NCBI RefSeq assembly: GCF_900103255.1
Contig: NZ_FMWS01000020.1
Coordinates: forward strand, 31,782 to 95,781
Origin: Gilliamella bombi
Lineage (GTDB): Bacteria; Pseudomonadota; Gammaproteobacteria; Enterobacterales; Orbaceae
DNA length: 64,000 nt
Direction: 5' to 3'
The notes under the pieces are model-generated. The model was not told the origin of the DNA and ran no database searches. It was given only the letters and a program-made list of their open reading frames with translations. Positions 42,067-52,516 of this stretch are shown here, piece after piece (the stretch's first letter is position 1; the number at the start of each line of letters is the position of its first letter). A program made the position numbers and the translations under genes.

Positions 42067-43311
42067 ATGAATATGATAAAAAATAGAAACTATTGGTTCT
42101 CGTCTGGTTACCTTATTACTTTTTATGCTGCGTGGTCGCTGTGGTGGTCCTTTTACGCAATTTGGCTAAAAAGTAAAATTGACTTATCCGGTGAGCAGTT
42201 AGGTATTGTTTATGCGGCTAATTCTGCCGCAGCCATGTTTTTCATGATTTTCTATGGCATTATCCAAGATAAATTACAAATAGGTAAAGCCGTAGTGACC
42301 TTCCAAAGTATTATCATGGTCCTTATTGGCCCTTTTTTAATTTATGTGTATGAGCCTTTATTAAAAAATGATTTTATTTGGGGTGTTTGTATCGGTGCAC
42401 CAGTTTTAAGTGCTAGCTTTATTTCGGGCAGTGCTTTGATTGACTCTTTTATTGAACGTATTAGTCGATTATTTGGCTTTGAATTTGGTCCTGCTCGTTT
42501 TTGGGGATCATTTGGTTATGCTGCTGCAACGTTTGTTGCCGGTATTTTATTTGGTATTGATCCTCATATTAACTTTTGGATGGCGTCGGGTGTTGCGGTT
42601 ATCTTTTTCACCATTAATATAGTATTTAAGCCAAAACAATATCATGCATCACCAACTGAAAATAACGATACTGCTTTAGTAGAAAAAACAACGACTATAC
42701 CAACAATGGGCGAAATTTTATCGCTGTTTGGTTTGCAAAAATTTTGGTTGTTTGTGTTGTTTGTTATTGGTACTTATAGTTTTTATACTATCTATGATCA
42801 GCAGTTATTTCCTAATTTTTATACTGGTTTTTTTGAAAAACCAGAAGATGGCTATCAAGTTTACGGTTATTTAAATTCCTTCCAAGTCTTTTTAGAAGCA
42901 ACTTGTATGATTATTGCTCCTTATTTTATTAACAAAATGGGAGCTAAAAAATCGCTATTAGTTGCTGCACTAGTTATGATTTGCCGAATTGCATTATCTG
43001 CAACGTTAGATAATATTTATCTGATATCATTCGTTAAGTTATTTCATGCAATTGAAATTCCATTATTTATTTTGGCAATGTTTAAATATATTGTAGGTAA
43101 TTTTGATGCTCGGTTATCTGCTACACTTTATTTAGTTGGTTTTAATATTTCATCAAATCTTGGCGTTATTGTGTTGTCATGGTTTGTGGGTAAATTATTT
43201 GATAATACAGGATATGCGACAACATTTTATGTGCTTGCAGGTGTTGTTTTGATTACTTCAATAATAGCTATATTTACTTTAAGTGACGAGAAAAAAGCAA
43301 AACAACAATAA
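42067..43311 (+). CDS. cscB: Sucrose:proton symporter, LacY/CscB family
   Basis: The 414-residue, 12-helix MFS protein matches the oligosaccharide:H+ symporter family in length (CscB 415, LacY 417). LacY-type motifs include YWFSSGYLITFYAAWSLWW at the start (given in part), GPARFWGSFGYA, and the central YSFYTIYDQQLFPNFY. With invertase, fructokinase and CscR it makes a complete csc regulon for sucrose uptake and use. Its own operators lie upstream. Confidence 0.93.
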   Translation: MNMIKNRNYWFSSGYLITFYAAWSLWWSFYAIWLKSKIDLSGEQLGIVYAANSAAAMFFMIFYGIIQDKLQIGKAVVTFQSIIMVLIGPFLIYVYEPLLKNDFIWGVCIGAPVLSASFISGSALIDSFIERISRLFGFEFGPARFWGSFGYAAATFVAGILFGIDPHINFWMASGVAVIFFTINIVFKPKQYHASPTENNDTALVEKTTTIPTMGEILSLFGLQKFWLFVLFVIGTYSFYTIYDQQLFPNFYTGFFEKPEDGYQVYGYLNSFQVFLEATCMIIAPYFINKMGAKKSLLVAALVMICRIALSATLDNIYLISFVKLFHAIEIPLFILAMFKYIVGNFDARLSATLYLVGFNISSNLGVIVLSWFVGKLFDNTGYATTFYVLAGVVLITSIIAIFTLSDEKKAKQQ

Positions 43312-43340
43312 TTTTAAATTAGCCCTTATAATTATAAATA

Positions 43341-43363
43341 TGGAAACATATTGTTTCCATATT
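43341..43363 (+). terminator. Hairpin downstream of cscB
   Basis: TATGGAAACA and TGTTTCCATA form a perfect 10-bp stem with 3-base loop, 30 bp after cscB. No U-run follows, so it may be weak or act in mRNA stability. Confidence 0.5.
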
Positions 43364-43449
43364 GATGTTAAATCAATACAATCCTTGCTTCTAAGGAAAG
43401 TTTGCGAAACAATATTAGCAATTTTAGATAATATGTATAGGGACTTGTA

Positions 43450-44244
43450 GTGAACGATGTAAAAGTAGTTGTTAAACCCGAGATGTTATGGAAAACCATT
43501 CGACAAGAAGCCTCTGAGTTAGTTGAAAGCGAGCCGATGTTAGCTAGTTATTTCCATGCAACTTTACTCAATCATGAAGATCTGGGGAGTGCTTTAAGCT
43601 ATATTTTAGCTAATAAGCTTGTTTCTCAGGTTATGCCCGCTATTGAAATTCGTGAAATTGCCCGTCAGGCTTATCAAGCGGACCAAAATATTATTCAGTC
43701 AGCTATATGCGATATCATGGCTGTTTATATTCGCGATCCAGCCACTAATTACTATTCAACACCACTTCTTTATTACAAAGGATTTTTATCCTTGCAAGCT
43801 TATCGAATTGCACATTGGCTTTGGAAGGAAAACCGTAAATCATTGGCTATTTTTTTACAAAGCCAAATTGCGATTGTATTTGGTGTTGATATTCACCCTG
43901 CGGCAAAAATTGGCTGTGGAGTAATGTTTGATCACGCAACAGGTATTGTGATTGGAGAAACAGTGGTAATTGAAAATGATGTTTCTATTTTACAATCGGT
44001 TACATTAGGCGGAACGGGTAAAGAAAATGGTGATCGCCATCCAAAAATTCGTGAAGGGGTGATGATTGGAGCTCATTCAACGATTTTAGGTAATATTGAA
44101 ATAGGCAAAGGTGCTAAAATTGGAGCTGGCTCTGTTGTGTTAGATCCCGTACCTCAGCATACAACCGTTGCAGGTGTACCAGCCAAAGTGGTGGGTTGCC
44201 CTGATTGCGAAAAACCAGCATTAAATATGGATCAAGATATTTAA
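43450..44244 (+). CDS. cysE: Serine O-acetyltransferase
   Basis: The 264-residue product (E. coli CysE 273) has an all-helical N-terminal half and C-terminal left-handed beta-helix hexapeptide repeats, with DIHPAAKIGCGVMFDHATG bearing the catalytic His and Asp, and GGTGKENGDRHPKI. It makes O-acetylserine for cysteine synthesis. Start is GTG at 43450 with AGGGAC just upstream. It ends in a strong terminator. Confidence 0.96.
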   Translation: MNDVKVVVKPEMLWKTIRQEASELVESEPMLASYFHATLLNHEDLGSALSYILANKLVSQVMPAIEIREIARQAYQADQNIIQSAICDIMAVYIRDPATNYYSTPLLYYKGFLSLQAYRIAHWLWKENRKSLAIFLQSQIAIVFGVDIHPAAKIGCGVMFDHATGIVIGETVVIENDVSILQSVTLGGTGKENGDRHPKIREGVMIGAHSTILGNIEIGKGAKIGAGSVVLDPVPQHTTVAGVPAKVVGCPDCEKPALNMDQDI

Positions 44245-44260
44245 TTGTTATTAGATAATA

Positions 44261-44294
44261 AAAAACTCCGTTGATAAACACAGACGGAGTTTTT
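44261..44294. terminator. cysE terminator (bidirectional)
   Basis: AAAAACTCCGT pairs with ACGGAGTTTTT around a 12-base loop, 17 bp after cysE. The A- and T-runs on each side let it also serve mscS from the other strand. Confidence 0.88.
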
Positions 44295-44307
44295 AATAAT
44301 TGATTGG

Positions 44308-45141
44308 CTACTTATTGTTAAGATTTACATCCATTGTTGGGTATGGAATATTAATATTATTTTCAGTTAATCCATTTTTGATATTTTCAAGCAGCTCACC
44401 TTTTACCGCGCCATAATTTTCGTTTAATGTCCAAACTAACACATTAAAATTCATCGAGGACGCATCTAAAACATCTAATCGAATGGTAGGCTCTTTGGAT
44501 GTTAATATATTATTAGTTTTATCAACTGCTTGCTTTAACACTTGATAGACTTTTTGAATATCTGAATCATAACCAACATTAACCACCAAATCTAAACGTC
44601 TTTCTGGTAAGCGAGTATAGTTGATAATATTAGCACTTACTACTTGGCTGTTAGGAATTATAACTAGTTCGTTGGTTGGTGTAACAATAGATGTTGAGAA
44701 AATTTGTATAGAATCAATAATACCTTGCTGACTATTGATTATTACCGTTTCACCAACTTTAAATGGGCGAAAAATAATTAAAATCACTCCAGCCGCAAAG
44801 TTAGATAGTGAACCTTGTAACGCTAAACCAACAGCTAAGCCAGCCGCACCAATCACTGCAACAATGGATGCTGTTTGTACTCCTAATTGACCTAAAACAG
44901 CAACCAATGTCATTACAATAGTCGCATAGTATGCTAATGCACTAACAAATTTAACAACAGTTGGATCAACGTGTCGATTTGATAATATTCTTTTTAATTG
45001 GTTGCTAATAAATCTAGCGATAGTTCTACCAATCACAAAAATAACAATGGCAAAGCAGAAATGAGCAATATAGCTAAAAACAACCCCATCATATTTTTCG
45101 ATAAATGAAAGGGTATAATTTAAGAAACCTTCAAAATTCAT
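44308..45141 (-). CDS. mscS: Small-conductance mechanosensitive channel MscS
   Basis: The 277-residue protein (E. coli MscS 286) has three N-terminal helices; TM3 carries the Gly/Ala-rich pore region (GAAGLAVGLALQGSLSNFAA). The beta domain follows with FRPFKVGETV and IPNSQVVSANIINYTRLPER, then the alpha/beta cytoplasmic cage. It releases solutes when turgor rises. It is monocistronic by spacing. Confidence 0.94.
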   Translation of the reverse strand: MNFEGFLNYTLSFIEKYDGVVFSYIAHFCFAIVIFVIGRTIARFISNQLKRILSNRHVDPTVVKFVSALAYYATIVMTLVAVLGQLGVQTASIVAVIGAAGLAVGLALQGSLSNFAAGVILIIFRPFKVGETVIINSQQGIIDSIQIFSTSIVTPTNELVIIPNSQVVSANIINYTRLPERRLDLVVNVGYDSDIQKVYQVLKQAVDKTNNILTSKEPTIRLDVLDASSMNFNVLVWTLNENYGAVKGELLENIKNGLTENNINIPYPTMDVNLNNK

Positions 45142-45202
45142 ATTATTATCCTCAGTAATGGGTAATAGAAATTTTTTTTAAAGTATTTTAATTCACAATT
45201 GG

Positions 45203-45796
45203 CTAAACAAGTTGTTTGATTAATAAAGACCAACGTGTATCAAAATTAGTTGTTGGTAGATATTTAAAACCTGAACGAGAATAACGTGCCATCATTCCCT
45301 CGCAAAAAGCTAATAATTGGCTAGATAAAATGCGTTCATCAGTTATGAAGGCAACACCTTCACGAATTTTTCGCTCGCGTAAAACTTGTTTAATTTGAGT
45401 TTCAATTCGTTCAAATAGCTGGCTAATACGTTCTTGTAACTGATCTTGCTCAAACATTAATGCGTGCCCAGTCATAATTCTGGTTAATCCTGGGTTCTTT
45501 TCAGAAAATCCTAATATCAAAGCAAGAATAAGTTGTAACCGAGTAAATGTATTTGGCTCTTCATGCATGATCACATTTATACGGGATAACAAGATATCTT
45601 CAATATAGACAATTAAACTTTCAAACATTTTTGTTTTACTTGGAAAATGTCGATATAAAGCTGCTTCAGAAACACCTACTGTTGCAGCTAATTTAGCTGT
45701 AGTTATTCTTTGAGTGCCTTCATTAGATTCAAGCATTTTTGCCAATGCTTGTAAGATATCTTCTTTGCGATTTCTATTTTTGCTACTCACGATCAT
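45203..45796 (-). CDS. slmA: Nucleoid occlusion factor SlmA
   Basis: The 197-residue TetR-type protein (E. coli 198) has the [23 protein letters not shown] followed by [11 protein letters not shown] and the SlmA C-terminus. It binds DNA sites across the chromosome and blocks FtsZ rings over the nucleoid. Its start overlaps the dut stop by four bases, the same coaBC-dut-slmA order as E. coli. Confidence 0.95.
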   Translation of the reverse strand: MIVSSKNRNRKEDILQALAKMLESNEGTQRITTAKLAATVGVSEAALYRHFPSKTKMFESLIVYIEDILLSRINVIMHEEPNTFTRLQLILALILGFSEKNPGLTRIMTGHALMFEQDQLQERISQLFERIETQIKQVLRERKIREGVAFITDERILSSQLLAFCEGMMARYSRSGFKYLPTTNFDTRWSLLIKQLV

Positions 45797-46254
45797 TTTT
45801 TACCCGAATGTCCAAAACCACCTTCGCCTCGTGCTGATTCAACAAATTCATCAACAATGTTAAATTCGGCTTGTACAACCGGAACAATGATTAGTTGGGC
45901 AATTCGATCGCCTGCTTCAATCACAAAAGGAGTTTGGCTTCGATTCCAAACAGGAACAAATAGTTGTCCTTGATAATCTGAATCAATCAAACCCACCAAA
46001 TTACCAAGTACAATACCATTTTTTGAACCAAGCCCTGAACGCGGTAACACTAATGCCGCTAAACTAGGATCAGCAATATGCATTGATAAACCAGTCGGGG
46101 TTAGGATAGTTTCTCCTGGTTTTATTTCGGTTGTTTTATCAAACATTGCTCTTAAATCAATGCCTGCAGATCCTTCAGTTGCATAAGTAGGCAGAGGAAA
46201 TTCGTTACCTAAACGTTTGTCTAATACTTTTATATCAATTTTTCTTTTCATCAT
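45793..46254 (-). CDS. dut: dUTP diphosphatase
   Basis: The 153 residues (E. coli 151) contain all five dUTPase motifs: [41 protein letters not shown] and the C-terminal GEGGFGHSG. It hydrolyses dUTP to dUMP. Its start overlaps the coaBC end by 20 bp and its stop overlaps slmA, so expression is coupled. Confidence 0.98.
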   Translation of the reverse strand: MMKRKIDIKVLDKRLGNEFPLPTYATEGSAGIDLRAMFDKTTEIKPGETILTPTGLSMHIADPSLAALVLPRSGLGSKNGIVLGNLVGLIDSDYQGQLFVPVWNRSQTPFVIEAGDRIAQLIIVPVVQAEFNIVDEFVESARGEGGFGHSGKK

Positions 46255-47461
46255 GACTCGCTTTATATCGTGTTATAACAGTTTGAAGTAACTGTGTTGC
46301 TAATTGGTTTTTACTGCTTAATGGTAACGTTTGCTCACCATTTTGCCAATACAGTGTTAATGCATTTTGATCGGAATTAAAGCCAATGGTTTTATCAGAA
46401 ACATCATTAGCACAAATTAAATCTAAGTTTTTTGCGGTTAATTTTTTTAGTGCATAAGCTTTAACATCATTAGTTTCAGCGGAAAATCCTACCACAAAAG
46501 GGCGATGTGTTTTTAGCGCTGCGACACTTGCTACAATATCGGGATTTTTAACTAATTCAATCACAAGTTCATCGTTATCGCCCGTTTTTTTAATTTTTTG
46601 TGTCGCAATTGTTTTAGCATGATAGTCGGCAACAGCGGCACAAGAAATAAAAATATTTGATTTTTTAGCGTGATTCATTGCTTCATCGTACATCTGTTTA
46701 GCGCTTTTAACGTCAATTCGGTTGACATTACTCGGCGTATGTAAATGAACCGGTCCACTAATTAATGTGACATTGGCACCCATTTGAGCAGCGGCGTTTG
46801 CAATTGCAAATCCCATTTTTCCTGAACTGTAATTACTAATATAACGAACTGGATCGATTTCTTCGATTGTTGGTCCTGCCGTAATGGTAATTGATATATC
46901 TGAAAGCACTGAGGTTGATTTAAAATAGTGGGTTATTTCTTCAACAATAGTGAGCGGCTCAAGCATACGTCCTGGTCCAACATCACCGCAGGCTTGAAAA
47001 CCACTGTCTGGACCTAAAATTAAGGTATTTCTTGACGCTAATACAGATAAATTATGTTGAGTTGCGGCGGCTTTATACATTTGTTGATTCATCGCCGGAG
47101 CAATGGCAATTGGCGAAGATGTTGCTAAACAAATTGTTGATAACAAATCATCGGCAATACCATTTGCCATTTTAGCAATAATATTGGCGGTTGCAGGCGC
47201 AATTAATACTAAATCAGCCCATTTGGCAAGTTCAATATGACTCATAGAAAGCTCGGCCGATGGATCAAAGAGATCGCTAGAAACCTGATTGCCAGAAACA
47301 GCTTGAAGCGTCATTTTAGTGACAAAATGGCTAGCAGAATCAGTCAAAACAACACGCACTTGTGCGCCACATTTTTTTAAATGACGAACCAGATCAGGGC
47401 ATTTATAAGCAGCAATGCCGCCAGTAATTCCTAATAAGATACGTTTACCTGTTAGACTCAT
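46235..47461 (-). CDS. coaBC: Bifunctional phosphopantothenoylcysteine decarboxylase/synthetase
   Basis: The 408-residue fusion has an N-terminal flavodoxin-like CoaC decarboxylase ([43 protein letters not shown]) and a C-terminal CoaB synthetase ([20 protein letters not shown], given in part; [15 protein letters not shown]). It performs two steps of coenzyme A synthesis. E. coli CoaBC has 406 residues. It overlaps dut by 20 bp. Confidence 0.97.
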   Translation of the reverse strand: MSLTGKRILLGITGGIAAYKCPDLVRHLKKCGAQVRVVLTDSASHFVTKMTLQAVSGNQVSSDLFDPSAELSMSHIELAKWADLVLIAPATANIIAKMANGIADDLLSTICLATSSPIAIAPAMNQQMYKAAATQHNLSVLASRNTLILGPDSGFQACGDVGPGRMLEPLTIVEEITHYFKSTSVLSDISITITAGPTIEEIDPVRYISNYSSGKMGFAIANAAAQMGANVTLISGPVHLHTPSNVNRIDVKSAKQMYDEAMNHAKKSNIFISCAAVADYHAKTIATQKIKKTGDNDELVIELVKNPDIVASVAALKTHRPFVVGFSAETNDVKAYALKKLTAKNLDLICANDVSDKTIGFNSDQNALTLYWQNGEQTLPLSSKNQLATQLLQTVITRYKASHDEKKN

Positions 47462-47512
47462 AAGCCAGCTTCCTTCCTACCAAAATGAAAGCGTTATATT
47501 ACCACAATTAAG

Positions 47513-49174
47513 TTAGATAATAAGTAGCTCTTTCGCATTGGCTAATGTTGCGTCTGTAATTTTATCGCCGCCTAATAATCTCGCTAACTCGTTTAATCGC
47601 CCATTTTCGTTTAATTTTTGCATATCTGTAGTGGTTTTTTTACCATTAGTTTGTTTACTAACAAAATAGTGTTGGTTAGCTTGTCCTGCAACTTGTGGTA
47701 AATGAGTAACGGTAATTACTTGAGTTGATTGTCCAAGCTGCCTTAATAGTTGCCCCACTTTTGCGGCGGTTGGACCGCTGATCCCAACATCGATTTCATC
47801 AAAGATTAGAGCTGGCGTATCCATTTTTTGAGCAGTTAACACCTGAATTGCCAAAGCAATACGCGACAACTCACCGCCTGAAACAACTTTAGCCAGAGGT
47901 TGGGGACTTTGTCCTACATTAGTACTAACTAAAAAAGTGACTTGATCAGCACCATCTTCATTTAATCGATTTTCGTCAAAAGAAATATCGATACTAAATT
48001 GTCCATTAGGCATAGATAATTCATGCATAATAGTGGTTACTTTTTTAGCTAATGTTTTGCTTATCGTTAACCTTTTTTGATGCAATTTTGTAGCAATTTC
48101 AACAGCGATTTGATGGTATTTAGTAATATCATTTTTAAGTTGTTCACTTTGTTCATCTTGCTGATTAATTTGTTTAAATTCAGCTAACAAAGTTTGATGT
48201 AAATCTGGCAATTCTTCGGGCGAGACATGATGTTTACGCGCCAAAGCAATTTGTTTAGATAACCGCTGTTCTAGTTGCATAACTCGAGCAGGATCAAGCT
48301 CTAAACGTTCGCTATAATGACGAAGCTCATCGCTTGCTTCTTTAATTTGAATAGATGCCTCTTCCAACATGTTATAAACATTATTTAACGTAGGATCGAG
48401 CGAGGTTAGTTCTTGAACACTATTTTTCACACTGCTTAGTAAATTACTAACGTTATAGTCGTCTGCCTCGTCTAACAACATGACAGATTGCTGGCTTAGA
48501 TTAATTAACTGTTCGCTATTAGATAACCGTTTGTACTCTTCATCAATTTGTTGAAACTCCCCTTCAATGGGCGAAAATTCATTTAGTTCTTTTAATTGAT
48601 ATTGCAAAAGCTGCATATGCGCATCACGCTCTTGCCTTGTTGTTTCGTATTGTTGGTAAGCCCGTGTTGCCTCTTTCCATTGCCTATAGGCTTGATGCAT
48701 TTGAGCAAGTAGTGTTGATTCATTCATATAATGATTTAACAACAACTGCTGATAATCACTGCGTAACAGGCGTTGATGCTCATGTTGCCCATGAATTTGA
48801 ATCAACATTTGCCCCAAATCTTTTAATTGCGAAATAGGAACAGCTCGACCATTAATAAACGCTTTAGAACGCCCATCTTGATTAATTACTCGTCGCAAAA
48901 TGCACTCATTGCCCTCATCAAGTTGGTTTTCGCGTAACCAAGCAAAAGCCGCTGGCGTATCATCAAGCACAAAACAAGCCGAAATATCAACACGATCAGC
49001 CCCATGCCGAATAGATGAAGCATCAGAACGATTTCCTAAACATAATCCCAATGCATCAATAGCAATCGACTTCCCTGCTCCTGTTTCCCCCGTAATAGCG
49101 GTCATCCCAGTAGTAAAGTCGACAAGAAGTTGATCTACAATAGCAAAATTATTAATAGTTAGTTGAGTTATCAT
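47513..49174 (-). CDS. recN: DNA repair protein RecN
   Basis: The 553 residues match E. coli RecN exactly in length. It is an SMC-like ATPase: Walker A GETGAGKS near the N-terminus, long central coiled coil, C-terminal signature [13 protein letters not shown] and Walker [14 protein letters not shown]. It acts in double-strand break repair. In E. coli recN follows nadK; here coaBC is the downstream neighbour. I see no convincing LexA box upstream in the ~50 bases read. Confidence 0.97.
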   Translation of the reverse strand: MITQLTINNFAIVDQLLVDFTTGMTAITGETGAGKSIAIDALGLCLGNRSDASSIRHGADRVDISACFVLDDTPAAFAWLRENQLDEGNECILRRVINQDGRSKAFINGRAVPISQLKDLGQMLIQIHGQHEHQRLLRSDYQQLLLNHYMNESTLLAQMHQAYRQWKEATRAYQQYETTRQERDAHMQLLQYQLKELNEFSPIEGEFQQIDEEYKRLSNSEQLINLSQQSVMLLDEADDYNVSNLLSSVKNSVQELTSLDPTLNNVYNMLEEASIQIKEASDELRHYSERLELDPARVMQLEQRLSKQIALARKHHVSPEELPDLHQTLLAEFKQINQQDEQSEQLKNDITKYHQIAVEIATKLHQKRLTISKTLAKKVTTIMHELSMPNGQFSIDISFDENRLNEDGADQVTFLVSTNVGQSPQPLAKVVSGGELSRIALAIQVLTAQKMDTPALIFDEIDVGISGPTAAKVGQLLRQLGQSTQVITVTHLPQVAGQANQHYFVSKQTNGKKTTTDMQKLNENGRLNELARLLGGDKITDATLANAKELLII

Positions 49175-49264
49175 AATAAATTAATACATAAGGCTAGTTA
49201 TAATATTGGCAGTATAGCAGTAAAAACACTGTAAATAAATACAGTTTTTTTGTTTTTTGAGATG

Positions 49265-49517
49265 TTATTTGTGAGAGTGTTCACAATCCGTATACATATG
49301 TTGTTCTAATTGTGTTAGCTCATATAAAAACCAATCAAAATTGGTGTATAACTTCTTCGCAATGAAACCATTTTTATCATTTCCCCCATTAACTGCCTCA
49401 CAGCCATAATAATTCTCAGCTCTTGGACTAATAATAAAGAGCGTTTTATATTGAATAAATAAAATATTGACCGTTAATTGATGTTGTAATAGATTAAAAA
49501 GATTGTTTTTTACTCAC
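49265..49517 (-). pseudogene. Small hypothetical gene with one-base frameshift in an A6 run
   Basis: The minus-strand frame ending at 49265 reads ...YKTLFIISPRAENYYGCEAVN..., then NFDWFLYELTQLEQHM, to EHSHK-stop, about 80 codons with no start codon. Just upstream a GTG (49515-49517) reads MSKKQSF-stop. Removing one A from the six-A run at 49506-49511 would join the two into an 83-residue protein starting MSKNNLFNLLQHQL. It may be a recent pseudogene, a slippage-controlled gene or a base-call error. Family unknown. Confidence 0.5.
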
Positions 49518-49651
49518 TTTTCTTTAGTTGTTAATTAAAAATTATGCCTATAAGGTAAATCTATAGAAATAAGCATTATTGAATATTTTGTTAGAAATAA
49601 TTATATCTTTGCTCAAAAAAATAATTTGATGTTACATAAGGATCAAAAATA

Positions 49652-52084
49652 GTGAAAATTTTAAAAATAAAACGAATCGAGAATTTTGGAATTTTTCGAA
49701 ATTTTGAATGGGATAATGAATTAGCTTATCTACAAGATAATAAAACAGAAATATATAATTTTAAAAAGATTAATATTTTTTATGGTAGAAATTATTCTGG
49801 GAAAACTAGTCTTTCTAAAATAATTAGATCATTAGAAACTAAAAACATCTCTAGCAAATATGAAAATCCTGAGTTTGAAATTTGCTTAGAAAATAATAAA
49901 ACCATTAAACAATCTGAGCTTGATTCCTTTTCTTATCCAATTTATGTTTATAACTCTGATTTTGTTAAGGAAAACTTAAAGTTTATTTATGATGATTCAC
50001 AATATATTGAATCATTTTCAGTTACTTTAGGCGACGAAAACCAAAAAGTTTTGAATCGTATTCAAGAATTAAACGATAAGCTTGGCACAGATAAACAAGA
50101 TGCTGAAACTGGTATATATTTATCCATTAAAAAAAAACAAAAAGATTTGAATAAGGCAACGGATGTTTGTTCCGATAAGCAAAAAGAACTCGATAAATTA
50201 CTTTCAGATAGAGCTACAAAAAGTGAAGATTCTATAAGAAAACAACCTGAAAAATATGGTGATCAAAATTATACTATTACAAAACTAAAAGGAAAAGATA
50301 TACCTAAGGTTTTAAAATCAACTTATAAATCATTAGATAAAAACCAAAAATATTCATATGAAAAACTTATTTTACAAGTAGAAAAAGAAACTCCTAATAA
50401 GATCCCTTCGTTTGTAATCAATTACCAAACGATAATTAAATCAGTTAAAGAGATACTTAACACTCAAATTGGAAAATCGAGAAAAATAGAGGAATTGGTT
50501 AATAATGGTCATCTCAATAAATGGGTTGAAGAGGGTATGCATTACCATGAAAAAAGAAATATGTGCGCTTTTTGCTCAAATAGTATTTCTACCAAGCGTT
50601 TAGAGGCTCTACGTAATCACTTTGATGAAGAGTCAACAAAATTGAAAAAACGTATTATAAAAGGTATCGAATATTTAGAAAAAGAAAAAGCTTCTATGAC
50701 TGTTAATATTGATGTAAATGCTTTTTATGAAAATTTTCATCCTGAGTTAAATGAATTAAAAACAGAACTTTCAAGACTTTTACAAAACCAAATCCAATCA
50801 TCAGATATTCTTATATCTTACTTAACGAAAAAGCAAGAACAGTTATTTAGTGTGTTGGAATTTTCACCCCCAGCGGATTATTCTGAGGCAATAACAAAAA
50901 AACTAGAACAGATTGAAAACATTAGACAAAAGCATATTGAATTAACAGCCAATTTAAATCATCAAAAAAAAATAGCGAAAGATCATCTACGCTTAAATAA
51001 TGTTTATAATTTTTTAAAAGATATCAATTATAGCGATAAATTAGCTGAGATAGAAAAGCTTAAGACTGCTATTCCACCATTAGAAAGTGAATTGCAATCA
51101 TACATAAAAGAAAAGGATCGTATTCTCAACGAAATTAAGTTAGAAGAAAATAAACTGAAATCTGAACAAGAGGCTTGTAATCGTATTAATAAAATACTAC
51201 AACATGATTTTGGTCATAACGCTTTGAGTCTAGAAGCAAAAGAACTAGATGATCCTCAAAATAAAATTATCAAATTTGAAATTAAACGAAATGGTATTAA
51301 AGCACATAATTTAAGTGAAGGGGAGTGTAGTCTTATAGCCTTTTGTTATTTTTTAGCAAAAATCCAAGATGATCTTGAGCAAGATAAAAACCCAATTATT
51401 TGGATAGATGATCCAATTTGTAGTTTAGATAGTAACCATATATTCTTTATTTTTTCTTTAATTCAGGAAAGAATTTGTAAAAATAAAAAATATAAGCAAT
51501 TATTTATTTCAACTCATAGCTTAGAATTTTTAAAGTATTTAAAAAAGCTTGAAGGAATTGATAAAGATTGTAAAAAAGAAGAGAAGAGAAATAGTAGTTA
51601 TTATTTAATTGAACGAAATGATCATATTTCGACAATAAAACGTATGCCTTTATACTTGAGTAAATTTGTAACGGAATTTAATTTTTTATTTGAAAAAATC
51701 TATAAATGTGCAACAGTGAAAAGTATTGATGATAGTAATTATGATTTATTTTATAACTTTGGTAATCATGCTCGTAAATTTTTAGAAATTTATACTTTTT
51801 ACAAATTTCCATCTCCATCTTATGGAACAACCCAAGTACTGAAAAGTTTTTGGGGTGATGATCTTTATGTATTTATGACCAATAGAGTGCATAACGAATA
51901 TTCTCATCTGTGTGGCGTTTTAGAAAGAGGAGGGATTATTATAGATCAACCTGAAATGCAAAAATCAGCCATCGCAATAATAAAAAAAGTTCAAGAAGAT
52001 ATAAACCAATATAATGCATTGTTAGAAAGTATTGATATTAAGATATCAAACGATTCTTTGTATCCAAAAGAAGTAGAAGTATAA
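49652..52084 (+). CDS. rloC: RloC/PrrC-like anticodon nuclease (AAA_13 ATPase)
   Basis: The 810-residue protein has ABC-type ATPase parts split by a long coiled coil, as in Rad50/SMC: Walker A GRNYSGKT (45-52), a zinc-hook CAFC near 305-308, signature LSEGECSLIAF near 555, Walker B IIWIDDP with D-loop near 583, and H-loop STHSLEF near 620. The C-terminal domain holds RKFLE (R708, E712) and NRVHNEYSH (H747, H752), fitting the R-x3-E-xn-H triad of PrrC/RloC anticodon nucleases. RloC senses DNA damage or phage attack and cuts a tRNA anticodon. Start is GTG with AAGGAT upstream. No restriction genes adjoin it. Confidence 0.8.
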   Translation: MKILKIKRIENFGIFRNFEWDNELAYLQDNKTEIYNFKKINIFYGRNYSGKTSLSKIIRSLETKNISSKYENPEFEICLENNKTIKQSELDSFSYPIYVYNSDFVKENLKFIYDDSQYIESFSVTLGDENQKVLNRIQELNDKLGTDKQDAETGIYLSIKKKQKDLNKATDVCSDKQKELDKLLSDRATKSEDSIRKQPEKYGDQNYTITKLKGKDIPKVLKSTYKSLDKNQKYSYEKLILQVEKETPNKIPSFVINYQTIIKSVKEILNTQIGKSRKIEELVNNGHLNKWVEEGMHYHEKRNMCAFCSNSISTKRLEALRNHFDEESTKLKKRIIKGIEYLEKEKASMTVNIDVNAFYENFHPELNELKTELSRLLQNQIQSSDILISYLTKKQEQLFSVLEFSPPADYSEAITKKLEQIENIRQKHIELTANLNHQKKIAKDHLRLNNVYNFLKDINYSDKLAEIEKLKTAIPPLESELQSYIKEKDRILNEIKLEENKLKSEQEACNRINKILQHDFGHNALSLEAKELDDPQNKIIKFEIKRNGIKAHNLSEGECSLIAFCYFLAKIQDDLEQDKNPIIWIDDPICSLDSNHIFFIFSLIQERICKNKKYKQLFISTHSLEFLKYLKKLEGIDKDCKKEEKRNSSYYLIERNDHISTIKRMPLYLSKFVTEFNFLFEKIYKCATVKSIDDSNYDLFYNFGNHARKFLEIYTFYKFPSPSYGTTQVLKSFWGDDLYVFMTNRVHNEYSHLCGVLERGGIIIDQPEMQKSAIAIIKKVQEDINQYNALLESIDIKISNDSLYPKEVEV

Positions 52085-52089
52085 AAGTG

Positions 52090-52516
52090 ATTATAATTTA
52101 AGCGCCTATTTTATAGGCACTTAAAATTAGTACTTCTATAAATTTAAGACTATTCAGCTTCCTCTGCTTTATTCCATAATTCCTAAAAAACTAACTTAAA
52201 AAATTACGCTATAGAAAAAATACTGGGGTAATCAGTTTTATGAGAATAAGCTAATATCGTTTTATAACTCAATAACACATGTATATATCATCTTTACCTT
52301 CAATATAGCATTGCTATGCTCAATTATTTATTCACTGTATGGTATAGAAATACCTCTTGTAAACCACCCTCTTCAAATCGGTACAAAACGCCTCATAAAT
52401 AATCATCACCACTAATTACAATAACTTTTACACCAACCCCACTTATTCTTCTTTTATCCCAAATTACACAGGAGTATAATTTATACACTTCTTATTATAA
52501 TTATGGAAAACCCAGT
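52090..52516. other. AT-rich intergenic stretch
   Basis: Apart from an imperfect hairpin (TAAGCGCCTAT/ATAGGCACTTA, 52099-52122) just after the rloC-like gene, I see no gene or element here. Confidence 0.5.

Noticed and set aside
52099..52122. Terminator of the rloC-like gene
   Set aside because: The stem has mismatches and no U-run follows on either strand.
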